Shown: positions 35,488 to 45,756 of the stretch, piece after piece
Layout of the letters: every line of letters begins with the position of its first letter
How positions within the stretch are numbered: position 1 is the stretch's first letter
Assembly: GCA_003339415.1 (NCBI GenBank)
Contig: PDHQ01000062.1
Location: forward strand, 106,654-170,653
Origin: Ophiocordyceps camponoti-saundersi (nom. inval.)
Taxonomy: Eukaryota; Ascomycota; Sordariomycetes; Hypocreales; Ophiocordycipitaceae
DNA length: 64,000 bases
Direction of reading: 5' to 3'
Translations under genes and position numbers: made by a program
Notes under the pieces: model-generated
Seen by the model: the letters and a program-made list of their open reading frames with translations, nothing else
The model's database searches: none
What the model was told of the DNA's origin: nothing

Positions 35488-35989
35488 AGGGGTGTTTTTT
35501 TTTTCTCTTTTTGTTCTGTCTCGTCTTTGTCTTATACATACATCCATACATGTCTCTTGGGGTCGAGCAGGAAATCGGCCGTAGTTCCCGCTCAACCGTG
35601 CTGGCGGCGATGAGGCAGCAGAGCATTTGGGTTTGGAATGATATCCGAGTGTAGCCGTTGGTTGTGCGTATTACGGTCACTTACATCTGTGTTGATGCTG
35701 TCCTCTCGTCTCTCGTCTCGTCTGTGTCTTGATGAGATGGTGATGATGATGTTGGATGGGTTAACTTGATGATGTTCTCTACAGCAGTAAACCTCGTAAG
35801 TTGTTCTTGGAAACAAAAAGCCAAAACACCTCCTCCAATCTGTTTCTTCTTCCTCCTCCTCCTCCTCTCCTCTCCGATTTCCCCTCCCCCCCCCTTTCGT
35901 CAAATCGATAAAACGGAAGACGCTGAAGGAAGGACGATGAACAGCGCGTACATGCAGACGTAGCCATGCCCTATCGAAGGGACTCATAT
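35488..35989. other. asf1 and small-gene convergent 3' region
   Basis: The 502 nt contain a T run directly after the asf1 stop, a GATGATGATG stretch near 35740 and CCT repeats at 35850-35870. No gene is seen. Confidence 0.5.
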
Positions 35990-36193
35990 CTAGCACGGGG
36001 TATCACGGGGAGGAAACCGCCCGGCGTAGACGTATCGAAACCAGCTTCGGAAAACTTGCAGGCCGGATCCGATGATGCGCTGGATCGAGACCGGGTTTGA
36101 GGGCGGATCTGGCTCGAGCGAGGCTTCGAGGTCGATGTCGAAGTCGTCGGTTGGTGGGGTGGAGAGGTATGGTGATAGGTAGTAGGCGGCCAT
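35990..36193 (-). CDS. small uncharacterised protein (67 aa)
   Basis: I do not recognise this protein. The reading frame starts MAAYYLSPYLSTPPTDDFDI and ends FRSWFRYVYAGRFPPRDTPC. Codon choice is G/C-ending through the acidic middle and the basic, aromatic C-terminus (GAC, ATC, CTC, GTC, TAC), like neighbouring genes and unlike the T-rich surroundings, which is the main reason for the call. The protein has no signal peptide and no clear transmembrane helix; the C-terminal third could be amphipathic. The frame is open upstream to 36566, but that stretch is T/A-rich and includes GAGA repeats, so the ATG at 36193 is preferred. A further 5' exon is possible. Confidence 0.5.
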   Translation of the reverse strand: MAAYYLSPYLSTPPTDDFDIDLEASLEPDPPSNPVSIQRIIGSGLQVFRSWFRYVYAGRFPPRDTPC

Positions 36194-37066
36194 GTCTGTA
36201 TCCCTTGTGTATTCGGTTACTTGAGGAGAATTGGATGGTGTTTATGATGATGTTTCGTGTGGGATCGAAGGTGTATCGTGAGTTCTGTGTGGGAGAGATA
36301 TTTTGAGAGAGAGAGAGAGAGAGAGAGGAGATGTGTGTTTTTTTCTCAAAAGAGCAAAGACGCGTGGGTGAAGCTTCTTTAAGATGAGGAAATAGCTGAC
36401 TCAGGCCTTTCATATAGCTTCTGATGAACAGGTGAGTAAAAGGGGAGAGAGGGGAGAGGAGGGGGGAAGATGCAAGGTTGGAGGTTGAATTTTTTTTTTC
36501 TACACCATTCGTCATGACGCATGTAAGTTGCGAGTCTATTTCTGTGAGCGTGAATGGAACTGACATGTGCTGAGCCTCGTTGTGTCGTCTCTATATTCAA
36601 GAAGGGGATAGGCTTCTACATGTGTAAACTAAACCACTCGATAACAGGGGAGATGGCGAGGTTGAGAAGAGGTGATAAAGGGGGGGGGGGGGTAAAAGTC
36701 GCGATATTACCAACCACGGCAAAGCAGCCAGTCCTACCAACCACGTCTTTACAAACCGATTCCAAAGAAGCATATAAATACCATGATTTACAGTCATCGA
36801 GTCATTCTTTCATAAACCTAAGAAAACACAAAAAAAAACGACGCTGAAAGAAGTTGGGCGACGGGACATGACGCTCGACATCACACGTCGTTGAATCCAG
36901 ATCACGTGACCCCCTTCACGATACTCTTTCCCTTGTCATGCTTCACCTCCCCCTTTCTCCGCTGCATCTCTCCCCCTCCCCCTTCTTCTCAATCACCACC
37001 CCCAGAGAAATCACTCGCCCGCCCAATAAAATCTCCAAGACTCTCCAACAACAACAAACAACTCTC
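36194..37066. other. spacer between small gene and secreted-protein gene
   Basis: Both flanking genes are on the minus strand. The spacer contains a GA array at 36306-36328, a G12 run near 36680-36691 and one GATCACGTGACC palindrome at about 36900. No gene is supported. Confidence 0.5.
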
Positions 37067-37807
37067 TCATCCCCTCTCCCTCCCCCTCCCCCTCCTAAGC
37101 GCAGCCGGCTTCTTAACCTCAACCGCAGCCGTAACAGTATCAGACTCATCAGAATTAGAGCGAATGGTAACGGTATAATCCGGATGAACAATCACATAAA
37201 CGGGCCTCCACTCGTCCTCCTCCCGAAGAGTATGCTGCTTAAAGCCATCAGTAGGCTCAGACGAAAGGATTCTATCAGCCGTGAATTTCGCGAGACCGAT
37301 GGCAGCCAAGGGCGCAGAGAATTTGCCCACAGCAACGAGCCCCCCCGCCGCGACGGCAGCAGCCGGTCCCGAAGCACCAGCGACGGCGAGACTAGCAGCC
37401 GCGCCCGAAGCAGCGAGCGCAAGGACGCCCGCCACGGATTCAAGAGCGTCGAAGACGGCGCGGAAGTTATTGGGGGCCGTCGCGTAGAGCGTTCCGCCGC
37501 CGTCGTCGTAAAAGGTAAGAAGCCACCAGTCCTGACCCGTGGTGAGGGGCCCGGTATTATACGACACAGTCATCCAGTCTCGTGCCGATGAGCCGGTCTC
37601 GATACGCGCCCATTCGTGCGAGTCTTTGTAGACGCTGCTGTATTTGTGCTTGAGGGAGACGCTGGTTATGGCTGTTGGAGAGCGGTTGACGATCGTCACC
37701 CTTGTTGTTCGGCGCGTCGTGCCCGTCCAGCGGGGTTGAAGCTCAGTTGGTACGGCTGCTGCGCCCAGCGCAGAGAGGAGATGGAGGATGATGAGTGAGA
37801 GGCGCAT
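37067..37807 (-). CDS. secreted protein resembling fungal Up-regulated-in-Daf-2 (UDP) domain proteins
   Basis: A single-exon gene of 246 aa. MRLSLIILHLLSALGAAAVP is a clear signal peptide with likely cleavage near AAA-VP. Residues about 33-115 (RVTIVNRSPTAITSVSLKHK, HEWARIETG, YNTGPLTTGQDWWLLTFYDD, ATAPNNFR) look like the β-rich domain annotated in other fungi as Up-regulated in Daf-2; the assignment is from memory of family wording. It is followed by a hydrophobic Ala/Gly/Val segment (about 117-165) that could form membrane-seeking helices, then KFTADRILSS, GFKQHTLREEDEWRPVYVIV and a basic Arg-rich end. No function is established. It should be exported; a membrane or host-surface role is speculation. 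Confidence 0.7.
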   Translation of the reverse strand: MRLSLIILHLLSALGAAAVPTELQPRWTGTTRRTTRVTIVNRSPTAITSVSLKHKYSSVYKDSHEWARIETGSSARDWMTVSYNTGPLTTGQDWWLLTFYDDGGGTLYATAPNNFRAVFDALESVAGVLALAASGAAASLAVAGASGPAAAVAAGGLVAVGKFSAPLAAIGLAKFTADRILSSEPTDGFKQHTLREEDEWRPVYVIVHPDYTVTIRSNSDESDTVTAAVEVKKPAALRRGRGRERG

Positions 37808-38496
37808 TTCGGTGATGCTTTTTTTTTTGGTCTTGTCTTGTGTTGGTAGATGGATGGATGGATGGCTGTTCCTCTGCCACCCGTGTCCTTCACCTGCGGA
37901 AACCCTCCCCCGCATGCTATATGTAGGTCTTATATAGTCCTCCTTCCATCCTTGACTCTACCCTCTTTTTCCCCCCAGAGCGCGTCTTCTTCGAAATGAA
38001 GGAGGACGGTGATCCAAGTTCCAGAAAACGGGGAAGTTGATCACGATTCCGATAATAGCACATCACTTTCCCCTGTCGTGAAACAAACTTCGCATGAACC
38101 ATCTTCCATCAAAATCAAGAAACAAACAAAAAAAAAGGGGGGGGGGGCCTTGTTTTTAAGCTTATTTCCACCTCCCCCGGGCCGCTCGGACCATCTCTCT
38201 CTCTATATATATATATACATATATAAACATCGTCGCTTCAACTTCAGGTGACGGATCAACAACCGTCGAATCGCAACGTTCATCGTCATCGCCATCATTG
38301 ACGTCATCATCACCTATCGCCTTACAAAGCTTCACTGTAAACTTCCGTCTCTCTCTCTTCCAAAGATAAATAATAGTCATAATAATAAAACAAATCCCCA
38401 GCTGAAACAAGCCAATAAAACAAAATCTCAACGCCATAAATACGCGCAATTCAAGAGACAGCAAAGAAAAAAAAAGGGAGGGGAGAATCTTTGTGT
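37808..38496. other. spacer upstream of the secreted-protein gene
   Basis: The 689-nt spacer includes a GGAT array at 37852-37865, a G9 run near 38138-38147, a (TA)n/CT tract at 38190-38225, and an AT-rich minus-strand frame at 38162-38464 that I list as a candidate only. Confidence 0.45.
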
Positions 38497-41400
38497 TTAG
38501 AAAAACTTGCTCTTCAACCCTCCCAACACCACGTTTCGCTTCTGCTTGCTCATAAACTTGTTCACGTCATCCGCCCACCCCTGACTCTGCTGCTGCAGGT
38601 TGTCCATCCCGTCTCCCATCATGTTCAGCTTCTCCGTCCGCTCGTTCAGCTGCCGTGACAAGTATTGGCCCCAGCTCTCCTGACCCCCGGCGGCGGCTGC
38701 GGCGGCCGCCGAGCCCGACATGCCGCCTGCCGCTGCCGCTGCCGCCCTCTGCTCGGCTGATGCTGCCTGCAACATGCGCCGGCTCGGCGGTCGGTCCGGC
38801 CCGCCAACGAGCAGGTCCAAGTCCAGGGGTGACACGTACTGCGTGCCCGAGATCCACTGCAGGTTAGAAATCGTCGGCCGCGGTGGACACTCGAGCTGCG
38901 GGTTGATCAGCACGTCCGGCGACCGCTGCAGCTCCCTCCCCGCGCCCCAGACGTGGAGCACGGCCAGCTCGCTCGGCCCCGTCCAGGCAAACACGTCTCC
39001 CGTCCGCGTCACCACCGACGACGGCCCCTGGCTAGCGTCCACCATCGGTAGCTCAGCCTTGCCCAGGTCCTTCAGCGCCGGCAGCGAAAACGCGCGGATC
39101 GTCTGGTCGTCGAGGAGACCGACGACGGCGAAGCCCTGCAGCTCGAGCTCCGCCACGCTCGCCGCGTCGCACGTCACGTCGCCCAGCTCGCGCGACGCCC
39201 CCTTGGACTTGGCTGGCCGAAATACCCGTATCTCGTTTTGCGACACTGCCCCATGTCTTCGTTAGCCAACAGCTCCAGAAGGGGGGGGGAGTCCAGTCTC
39301 TTCCTCTCTTCTTACCTGCGACCAGCGCGCCGTCGACTGTTCGTCCCTCCCGCAGCGCCGCCACGATGGGCCCCGTCGCCAGCGCCGGCTTCCCCGTCTC
39401 CGCCTCGATGGGCGACAGCGAGATGATCTTGCCCTCGAGCGCCACCACGCCGGCAATCTCCACCGTGTAGGACCCCTCCCCGTCCGGTAGGAGCTTGAGC
39501 GTAATCACCTTGCCGAGGTTGGTCCCCACGAAGCAGCAGATGCTCGAGTACTTGTCGTCGTCCAGCGTCATCACGCTAAACTCCACCACCACCGGCCACT
39601 CCTTCTCCGGCGTCGCGCTCGACGACCGGCGATGATGGAGATGCGGAGTCTTGAGAAAGGAGCTGCGCTTGTCCTGCCGGGCAAAGTCCGTCATCGGCGC
39701 CTGGAAGACGATGCGCGGCCCGCGGAGGTCGACAATGGTCAGGAAGCCCAGCTCCGACCCGACGGCGACGAAGCCGACGTTGGACACCTGCGCCGCCGTG
39801 ATGGGGCCCTGCATCATCTCGTACAGCACAAACGGCTGCAGCCCGTCCCGGAGCGCCGGCTCTGCTCGTGAGCTTATGTCCGTTAGGCCTTTGGGGTTCG
39901 GGTCCAGCGGCTGCGGCCGGTCCTGGCCGTAGAACCGGTTACCCCCCCAGCGAAAGACGACGGCCTCGCCCGTCCGCGTCCCGACGACGAACTCGCCTGT
40001 GCGGCTGGCCATGCTCATGACCGTCACCTCGACGTCCTCCTGCCGGCCGAGGGCCCGCGCCACGTCCACCTGCAGCACCTGTCCGTTCTCCACCTCGTCG
40101 TCGTGACCCGAGTCCCAGAGCCGAACGATGCTGTCGGCGTGCGCCGTCTGGATGATAGTCCTCTCCTCGAACCGCTTCCGCGGCCTGGGCCCCTCGGCGC
40201 CTCCCTTGAGCAGCGGCTCCCCCTGATCCCGCTTCTCGACCATGGTCAGCCATCGGTGCCGCTCGAGACTCGACACGGCCAGCTTCCCGACCCGGGGTTG
40301 GACGAAGAATGTTGACGGATGCAGCTGGTTTGTGGGGCTGATGGGGTGGCCGGAAGGGAAGCTCATCGTCACCAGCTCGCCCGACGTCAAGAGTGTGATG
40401 ACGGCGATGGGATCCTGCGCCCCATTAAAGTGAGGTGACGTCCGCGGGATCAGTAAGAAGTCCTGAGCCTGCGTCGCCTGAGGCAGCGGGAGAGAGAGCT
40501 CGCGTTTGCCGTTGAAATACTCGCCCAGCACCTGCCACGACGACGTGGCGTACATGGGCGTGAGGCCGAGGTCGATAAACGTCATGCACTTAGGTAACGC
40601 ATCCAGGGCTTGACCGCCGGCCACCAAGAGGCCCGTGTCGTCACAGTTTTCCTTGCAGCACCAGGCCACCTGGGTGAAGTGACTGGCCGGCGTGTCCGAG
40701 TTGGCCCTGGCCGTGGCCGGCTTGTCGACGCCCGTCGACTTGAGCGTCCTGGCGGCGACGACCCTTTCCTCCTTTGGGTCCCACAGCACCAGGCTTCCGT
40801 CCTCGTGGGCCGTGGCGACGAAGGTGCCCGACGGATGCCAGAGGGCGTGCGTCAGCCTGGGTCTGCGCGTCACCTCAACCCCGGAGCCGTATCCGCCTGG
40901 CGCCCCTGCCGGCAGGACGTACTCGAGGAAATGGACGGGTCGGTTTTGCTTGAAGGAGTAGACGACAGCGCCGTGCGTGTAGCCGATGAGCAGCTTGCCG
41001 ACGTCGCGCGGGTGCAGCGAGAGGCACACAAGGCTCGCCGTCCGCGCGTTCGGCTCCTTCTCGCGCCAAAAGTTGGTCAGCCGAAACGCGCGCGACAAGC
41101 TGCCGCGGTCGAGGTCGAAGGCGAGCACGTCGCCGCTGTGCAGGCCGATAAAGGCCCAGTCGAGCGTCGGGTCCGTGGCCAGAGCCACCGCCTGGCCTGC
41201 CAACACCTGGCCGTTGATCCGTTCCGCCGTATCCAGATCCCACACGCTAATCTCGTTCTTGCTGTCGATGCTCACCAGCCGGTTGCCGCTGAACTGCAAT
41301 ACCCGGAAAGACGTCGGCCGCCGCGGCGCCAGCACCTTGTGCACGCGCCGCTGGCCGAAGACGTAGATTTGGCCGCTGCCGTGGCGGCTCTCGCTGGTGC

Positions 41401-41642
41401 CCACCGCCAGCAGCGACTGGACGGCATCGTAGGCGAGGCAGCTGGTCCACAACGAGTCAGCCATCCTGGACCGAATATTCCGTCCACCTCAGTCGGCCTG
41501 CCTGCCTGCCTCAGCCTGCCTACCTGATCTGCGAATTGATGCCGTAGCGAGCCTGCTCGTCGGGCGTCAGCAACTCCGGCCGAAGACTCGCCGACAGGTC
41601 GTTCTGGATGCCCGCCTGCTTGCTTCGCAGGAACGTCGTCAT
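38497..41642 (-). CDS. Sro7/Lgl/tomosyn-like SNARE-regulating exocytosis protein
   Basis: Three exons, 41642-41524, 41441-39316 and 39245-38497, encode 997 aa; introns are 82 and 70 nt. The N-terminus MTTFLRSKQAGIQNDLSASL leads to YGINSQISCLAYDAVQSLLA only when the acceptor at GGACCAG (41442, after branch point GGCTGACTC) is used; the MADSLWT start therefore lies within intron 1. The protein is a double WD40 β-propeller (for example LTHALWHPSGTFVATAHEDG and SLVLWDP, plus HADSIVRLWDSG). The last 60 residues (RQLNERTEKLNMMGDGMDNL and QQQSQGWADDVNKFM) form an R-SNARE-like coiled coil ending in KSKFF. Yeast Sro7 binds Sec9 and the Rab Sec4 to promote vesicle fusion at growth sites; tomosyns carry a similar C-terminal R-SNARE motif. 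Likely function: polarised secretion at hyphal tips. Confidence 0.92.
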
Positions 41643-42270
41643 GTTGTTTGCTGTCCGTCGTCCCGGCCGATTTTCTGACCCGTCATTGTCAGCTCTTCAG
41701 CGGGAGCCGAGCGGCGGGGTTCTTTGTACGACTACGTGCCACAGACTACGTGCCACCGATTACGTAGCAGACACGTGACGATGATTGTACACGTGATCTG
41801 TCGACGACCTTGCCTGACTTTCACCCTTCGCCATGTGTCGGAAACGACAGCGGAAATGTGTGTACAGTATGCATACCTACCAAGCAAGGCATGAAGCCTC
41901 TAAATAGCTACGAATAGCACTCCGCGTATGCTCAACCTTTGGACGTACCGGTAATATGACCCGTTACCTTCAACACCATGTAACCATCGTGAGCCTCTTG
42001 CTACTATGGCTTCCTCGGGTGCTCCCACCTTGTCCAAGCCACCACATTGTACAGGGTCTCGTAGGTCTACGCTCCTCGCCAGCATTCACAGGAACGGGCC
42101 CTCAATATTATCGACCGTTATATTACTGCCGATTATATGCATCCACCGCCATCCCTCAGCCAAATAACAATCACTCCTTTTCTGCATCCATTTTCGTCAT
42201 TTCCCCCCCATCCCTTTTCCATCAGTAATACCAAATACCTCCCCGTCCTCACGCTGTCCAAGCCAGCGCC
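41643..42270. other. promoter region of the Sro7-like gene and Argonaute 3' end
   Basis: The spacer separates two minus-strand genes. Its part nearest the Sro7-like gene holds an ACGTG cluster. The rest shows no gene. Confidence 0.5.
41731..41798. promoter_or_regulatory. ACGTG-box cluster upstream of the Sro7-like gene
   Basis: ACTACGTGCCAC occurs twice exactly (41731 and 41745, 14 bp apart), followed by ATTACGTAG, GACACGTGACG and TACACGTGATC. The cluster lies 89-156 nt upstream of the minus-strand start codon. CACGTGA/ACGTG are core sites for fungal bHLH (Cbf1-like) and bZIP factors, so these are candidate binding sites. Confidence 0.5.
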
Positions 42271-45200
42271 TCAAATGTACCACATGGTGCTCTTGAAAAA
42301 ATCGCGCTGTCGCTGCTCACCATCGGCCGGGCCGTCCTTCGGGCTGACAATGCCGCCGAGCGTAAGAAGAGCGGGCGATTCTGTTCCACTGGGAACGCTT
42401 CCGATCGTAACTCCCTTGGCAGCCTGGTCCCGCACCATCTCATGGCCCTTCGCACCGGAACGGAAACCCTCAGACGTCGCGATGTTCTCATGTGCGCGTG
42501 CGCGCGCTCCCGCCAGATGGGCATAGTACACCGCAGGGTGCAGTGACACAGGCGTCGTTGATCGGGCATAGCTATAGCATTGATGATAAATCATCTTCTG
42601 AAAATCATTGACGGGCACGTTCATCTCGTCAAGGATGACGTGGTAGTGAACAGGCCTCGCCGTTCCTTGAATGGCCACGTGGGAACAGAGATAAAAGTCC
42701 CACATGAAGGGGTGGGTGACCTCCTTTTCAGCCAGTGTCCCCGGCAAGGCGTTTCCATTCTTGTCGCCTTGGGGAGGGAAGAAGCGAATGTGGTGGCGCT
42801 TCGTCGCCACGACGACGGTGAACTTGGGCTGCGGGAGATTCGGGGCCTTTGTGCGGAGGAAAGTCTTTATCTCTCCAACCTCCTGGTCCAGAACTTGAGA
42901 AAACTGTCCCTCAGATACGCCATCTCGGAAATAGATGATGTGCTTCGGGAACGCGCCCTCGTGGCCGGTCTTCCACTGGTCAGCCAGCTGGCCAAACAGG
43001 AAGTGGACATTGGCCGACGTCAGCATCTCCACGCGGTAGCCGTTCGTCTCGACCATGGCAGCATAGCGGGTTGCGTCGCGATCGACCGACATAGTCATGG
43101 CTGCTGTCGAGGGTGCGTTACCTCCCGGGGTGCCGTGCGACACATCAACACCAATAATCATGGTCGGACGATCTTTGGGGAAGTAAGTTTGGCTCTTCCA
43201 TGGAGGCATGGTGCGGGACGTCGCGCCTCCGAGCTTGGCGTTCACTTTCATGCACACATTTGAAATGTACTGGCCGTTGTTCTTCTTCACGGCGTCGCCG
43301 TTCACCACCTGCGACAAGACTCCGAAACGGCAGTCGGCAGACTTCTTGAGCCGCTCGTAGTGAGGGCTGTTCTTGTGGCCGACGACGACAAAGATGAGCT
43401 GAGGGTAGCCCCGCTTGGCCAGGCATTCCTCATGAGCCCAAGCCAGGACCTCGGCCGGGTTATGCTTCTTATCGGCGGGCGCGTTAAGAAGCAACGCGTC
43501 GTTGGGGCATTTGCCGCCGTGTCCGAGAAAAGCCTCCCGGAAAGACTTGGCGAACGCCGACAGGCTGGGATAGTCAACGCAGCCGTCCATGACAACAAAG
43601 GCCCAGTTGGCCAAGGGCGCGTAGTTCTGCTTCCAGAACTTCTTGCCACGAAGATCCCAGCGGCCGGCGAACTTCGGATCTGCCTGACCCTGACCGAAGT
43701 CCACACGGGGAGGAGGCAGCAGCTTGGCCTCGGTCTTGGCGAAGGTCGGTTCAAACGTAACGCCGTATTCCTTGAGATACGGATCTTCGCGGAAGCGGAG
43801 AGAGGCGACGCCGCGCTCAATGTCCGCACGACGCTCGCGAGGGCGCGTGACGGCAAACTTGATCATGTTGGCCGTCTGGTCCGGATTGAGTTTGAACGGA
43901 TAGCGCTGCATCGGCATGAGCACGGCGAATTCCATTGGGACATAGCCGTTTTTGCCTGCGTCGATGACAGGAAGCAGAGAGTATCGAAGATGAGCATTAT
44001 ATTTCTTGCTGTAGAAATCCTCGACGCAGATCTGCCCCTCGTTGTACGGGAAGGTGACTTTCTTCGCGTTTCCACCATCGGACCCGTACTCGGGCTTGAA
44101 CGCGAAATCGACGACTGTATAAACTTTCGCCGGATTGACCCTGTTAGGGTGGCGAATGACGAACTTGAGCCGTCGCAGCTTACGCAGCTGCTTAAAAGCA
44201 TCCGAGGATGCCCAAGTGCCCGTAACATGTTTCACCGGGCGAAGAAGCTGGATGGCGGTGATGGGCGTCAAGCCCTGCCACTTGCGATCGCAGGCGCCGA
44301 GAAACTGGCACATCACCTGGTCCATCGTGACATTACCTTGCCAGAAGCAGGTGTTGGCCACATCGGCGTTGAGCGCCAAACCGATGCCGCCCAGTTTGAG
44401 GTTCTGGCTAAGGCGGACGGAAGCGTAGAGCCCCTTGTGAGCCTCAACATAGGAGTTGCTGGGCATGAGCGCCCTGCCCTTCTGCGTCTGATCGTAAAAG
44501 TTTCGCTTGATGGCGAGCAGATGCTGAGAGGGATATTGACGCATCAAGTGATCAATAAAGTTCAGGGCCGTCTGAACATTTGTGTTGAATGACATTTTTT
44601 GATCGAGATAGCCCTGGAGGGCAGACATGTTAACGGTGGTGGTTTGTCGAATTTGCACATAGAACTTGTTGTCCCTAGCCTTGCCCTCGGCAGGAGCCTG
44701 ACGGCCCTCGTCCAAGTCGACCTGAAAGCGAACCTCCCCACGTTCGAGTTGAGCAGGAGCCCAAGCAAGCTTCCGGCCGTCAAAGATCCAGATGGGAAAT
44801 TTATACTTAGCGAGGGCCTTTTTCGTCTCCTCGTGCGCCCAGATCTTCTTAAGGACGGCCGCCTTTTTGTCAAGGTCGGGCGAAATAGACACCTGAGAAC
44901 AGACATTAGCTTTCACCGAGTGTGAGGTGGGGAGGGATTAACGATACTCACATCATATTGGTAGATTTTTTTGCTGAAGTCGAAGGACTTCATGCGATAC
45001 TGATTCACCTCGATGGTGATGGGCTTACCCTCCGTGTTCACCTTGTTGCCGCGAAGAGCAAAGACGCTCTTCTGCGTGTCGGCAACATACGCATCTGCGG
45101 GAAGCTCCATGCGAGTGTTGCCCAGTGGAGCTTTTTTACCGGCGGGCTTGGCAGGGTCGAAACCCATGGGCACAACTCGGCCAGGCGGTGCACCCGGGCG

Positions 45201-45293
45201 AGAGGCTGCTGCCGAGCGAGAGGGTGAGGCGCCTCTACTGCCCGACGGGTAGCTACCCGCCTTTGACGGCGGGGAGCGGCCTCGATCAGACAT
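42271..45293 (-). CDS. Argonaute (QDE-2-like, RNA-silencing slicer)
   Basis: Two exons, 45293-44952 and 44892-42271, with a 59-nt intron (GTGAGT, CTAAT, CTCAG), encode 987 aa. Exon 1 carries an Arg/Gly/Ser/Pro-rich N-tail (MSDRGRSPPSKAGSYPSGSR) and the start of the N domain. PAZ lies about 334-456 (FVIRHPNRVNP, ICVEDFYSKKYN), MID follows, and PIWI is about 613-916. The slicer tetrad appears complete: Asp697 in GVDVSHG, Glu736 in RVEML as the candidate glutamate finger, Asp771 in YFRDGVSEGQ and His906 in YYAHLAGARARAH. Expected role: loading of small RNAs and cleavage of target RNA in quelling-like defence. Neurospora has two Argonautes, QDE-2 and SMS-2; which one this matches cannot be settled here, so no symbol is given. 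The terminal MWYI matches the aromatic C-terminus typical of Argonautes. Confidence 0.95.
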
Positions 45294-45620
45294 TTTTGGG
45301 GGGGAAACCTGTGACTCGTTGGCAAACGTGAACCAAAGCGAAGAAATGAGGCGTGCAAAGCAGGAAATGACAAAGAAGGGGTGGGAGATGTGTGAGAGTG
45401 AGAAGAGAGGTTTGGGTGCGAAAGAGGGCGGGTGATGAGAGAAGAAGGTAAGGGTGGGCGACTGATGGAGGGAAGAAAAAGGGTAGGTAAGTACCTGCTT
45501 GGAGAGGGAAAAGCTGAGGAAGACAGCAGATAGGAAGAAGGGTCGAAAGAGGTGGAGAGGAAGAAGGAAGAAATGGTGAGGTGATGGGAGTTTTGCAGAA
45601 GGAAGAGGGTGTTGAAGAGG

Positions 45621-45663
45621 TGAGGAGGGTGAAGAGGGTGAAGAGGGTGAAGAGGGTGAAGAG
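45621..45663. repeat. TGAAGAGGG 9-nt minisatellite
   Basis: About four to five near-perfect TGAAGAGGG copies lie in the upstream region of the Argonaute gene. Confidence 0.8.
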
Positions 45664-45696
45664 AGGAAGTGGTAGGAAGGGAAGAGGAAGAGGAAG

Positions 45697-45698
<2 letters not shown>

Positions 45699-45753
<55 letters not shown>
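45699..45753. repeat. (AG)27 dinucleotide microsatellite
   Basis: A pure AG run of about 55 nt on the plus strand (CT on the Argonaute sense strand) lies about 400 nt upstream of the Argonaute start codon. If transcribed it would lie in the leader. Confidence 0.9.

Positions 45754-45756
<3 letters not shown>

Noticed and set aside
41443..41464. MADSLWT as the start of the Sro7-like protein
   Set aside because: It lies inside intron 1; using the downstream acceptor restores the conserved GINSQISCLAYD joint and the upstream MTTFLRSKQ start.
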